A program made the translations under genes and the position numbers. Of a stretch of DNA of 64,000 bases, positions 62,986 through 64,000 are shown piece by piece. How positions within the stretch are numbered: the first letter of the stretch is position 1; every line of letters begins with the position of its first letter. The notes under the pieces were generated by a model. It was not told the DNA's origin. It did not search any database and was given only the letters and a program-made list of their open reading frames with translations. Source of the stretch: an uncultured Lachnospiraceae bacterium. GTDB taxonomy: Bacteria; Bacillota; Clostridia; Lachnospirales; Lachnospiraceae. Location: positions 3,444 through 67,443 of the forward strand of contig CAJUIO010000009.1 in assembly GCA_910586025.1 (NCBI GenBank). The letters run 5' to 3'.

Positions 62986-63816
62986 TTACTCCGACGGTCT
63001 GATCTCAATCTCTCCTTCCAAATACTTCGCATACAGAAGAATACGGTACGTTCCCGCCTCATCCAAATCTACCGTGTAATCTCCCGCATCTCCTGCCCTG
63101 ACATTATCCTTATCAAAATATACCTCTCCGTTCTCATTCTCGATCTTTAAGCGCATTTCTCCTCCCGTTGAGGCATAGACAACAGAGACCGCCACGGGTT
63201 CCTCCACCTCAATGTCCGCAATCAGCGGCTGTGCATAAATCCCCTTCAGGTCAAAAACAATGCCCTCCGGCCACTTATCCTTTATCTCCGGAAAAGCCTC
63301 CTTCCGCCTCGTCTTCTCAGTAAGCTCCAGCTCTTCCAGCCCCTTCGGCTCATGTCCGGTCAACTTCACTCCTTCTGCTGCCTTTATCTGAAAATCAAAG
63401 TCAACTACCGCCTCCGTACTCTGTCTGTCCGCAGACCCGCACGGAATAAATCCGATTGCTCCCTCGCCCTTCTGCACAGAGACTATCTCATCAATATCTC
63501 TGTCATCCTTATCAGCAATCACTGTTTCGGTTCCGTCCGGAGCCGTATATACCAGCCGGATGTCACCCTTCACAGTCCTGGATTTTCCTGTGACGGTCAC
63601 CGTGGAATCCTCCTCTGCGGCAAGCCTTAAAAGTATCAGATTCTCATCCTCCTTACTCTGGCAGGCCGTTCCCTTTACCAGATACAGACCGTCGCGACTC
63701 CCCGCCGAAAATCTGTAGAAAAAGCCAGAATGCTCAGACAGCTCCGCTATCAGCCGTGGGGAACACCCGCAGCAAAACAGACATACCGCCAATAACAAAA
63801 TAATCCCTTTCTTCAT
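62986..63816 (-). CDS. Lipoprotein of unknown function
   Basis: The 276-residue protein starts MKKGIILLLAVCLFCCGCSP, a lipoprotein signal peptide with lipobox FCCGC. The mature region is beta-rich with TAPDGTETVIADKDDRDIDE and GDYTVDLDEAGTYRILLYAK near the end, suggesting a beta-sandwich with an adhesive or CBM-like C-terminal domain. I do not recognise the family. It is monocistronic after the terminator at 63878-63916. Confidence 0.75.
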   Translation of the reverse strand: MKKGIILLLAVCLFCCGCSPRLIAELSEHSGFFYRFSAGSRDGLYLVKGTACQSKEDENLILLRLAAEEDSTVTVTGKSRTVKGDIRLVYTAPDGTETVIADKDDRDIDEIVSVQKGEGAIGFIPCGSADRQSTEAVVDFDFQIKAAEGVKLTGHEPKGLEELELTEKTRRKEAFPEIKDKWPEGIVFDLKGIYAQPLIADIEVEEPVAVSVVYASTGGEMRLKIENENGEVYFDKDNVRAGDAGDYTVDLDEAGTYRILLYAKYLEGEIEIRPSE

Positions 63817-63877
63817 AATCCATACCGCCTTTCTATCCTTTTACTCTCTAAAACGGCGACACGGGAAAAAAGTCTTC

Positions 63878-63916
63878 AAAAAATCCAGCCAAGGCTTTCA
63901 CCTGGCTGGATTTTTC
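63878..63916 (-). terminator. Terminator
   Basis: Leftward, AAATCCAGCCA and TGGCTGGATTTTTT form a stem with a long T run just after the stop of the partial gene at the window edge. Confidence 0.85.
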
Positions 63917-63939
63917 TAAAGCTTTTAATTTCAATTTAT

Positions 63940-64000
63940 TTATTTGCCATCTCAACCTTAAGTTTCTCGGTCAGGGCGGGAACGATCTTGTTCAGGTCGC
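63940..64000 (-). CDS. Probable electron transfer flavoprotein alpha subunit, C-terminal end (partial)
   Basis: Only the last 20 codons are visible: DLNKIVPALTEKLKVEMANK then TAA. The DLxKIVPAL pattern near the very end resembles the C-terminus of EtfA, whose VGDLFxVVPAL motif lies just before the stop. The evidence is short and another protein cannot be excluded. Confidence 0.4.

Noticed and set aside
1..64000. CRISPR array, rRNA or tRNA genes
   Set aside because: No regularly spaced direct repeats and no tRNA or rRNA signatures were recognised on either strand.

Overview
The window comes from a spore-forming Clostridia genome, most likely Lachnospiraceae (Clostridium cluster XIVa). The signs are spoVAC and spoVAD, a paired GlgC/GlgD, GlnRS together with GatCAB, DUF6062, DUF6106 and DUF2225 proteins, strong AGGAGG ribosome binding sites, and a moderate GC core broken by AT-rich islands. 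The species cannot be fixed from this sequence. No rRNA, tRNA, CRISPR array or replication origin was seen.

Layout. 1-250 is the start of a THUMP-type RNA methyltransferase. 350-1900 is accessory DNA: an inverted-repeat-bounded segment with a broken NUDIX gene, and a gene for a 46-residue Asn/Gln-rich protein. 1.9-6.1 kb holds a LacI regulator divergent from a cellobiose phosphorylase (GH94). 6.2-10.2 kb is an AT-rich island (cluster A) with two ABC exporters and a decayed upstream gene, next to an IS3-type remnant and nested hairpin repeats. 11.5-26 kb is mostly housekeeping: cardiolipin synthase, pyridoxamine kinase, spoVAD, a DUF7916-like barrel protein, SGNH hydrolase plus MBOAT acyltransferase, spoVAC, DUF6062, TetR, an acidic anchored protein, a MocR regulator, DUF2225 and GlnRS. 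26-46.3 kb holds a GGDEF-EAL protein, guaB, the ACT-hom-ApgM-aspartokinase operon (threonine branch), glgD/glgC (glycogen), gatCAB, a lipase-like membrane protein, and ybaK-small protein-mtnA-class II aldolase (5'-thio/deoxyribose salvage). 46.4-54.9 kb is a second island (cluster B): a truncated gene, a broken IS1634-type element, a cysteine-peptidase-like protein, two more ABC exporters, a cysteine-cluster protein and an IS66 fragment. 54.9-62 kb is a glycogen debranching enzyme translationally coupled to a two-component system and followed by a MacB/FtsX-type ABC transporter. 62-64 kb holds two lipoproteins and the 3' end of a probable electron-transfer flavoprotein gene.

The strongest unusual signals are these. 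(1) A family of inverted-repeat elements occurs at three places (about 355-1158, 13998-14292 and 62067-62971). One copy is short with an 8-bp target duplication bearing one mismatch; the other two bracket unrelated cargo (a NUDIX remnant and a secreted lipoprotein). (2) Clusters A and B, 44 kb apart, each have tandem exporters downstream of a gene lacking a good start, and share a conserved block of about 50 bp upstream. Cluster B also encodes a C39/BtrH-like protein and a cysteine cluster reminiscent of SPASM domains, suggesting a peptide natural-product system. (3) spoVAC and spoVAD are separated and on opposite strands, and the spoVAD ribosome binding site lies inside a hairpin.
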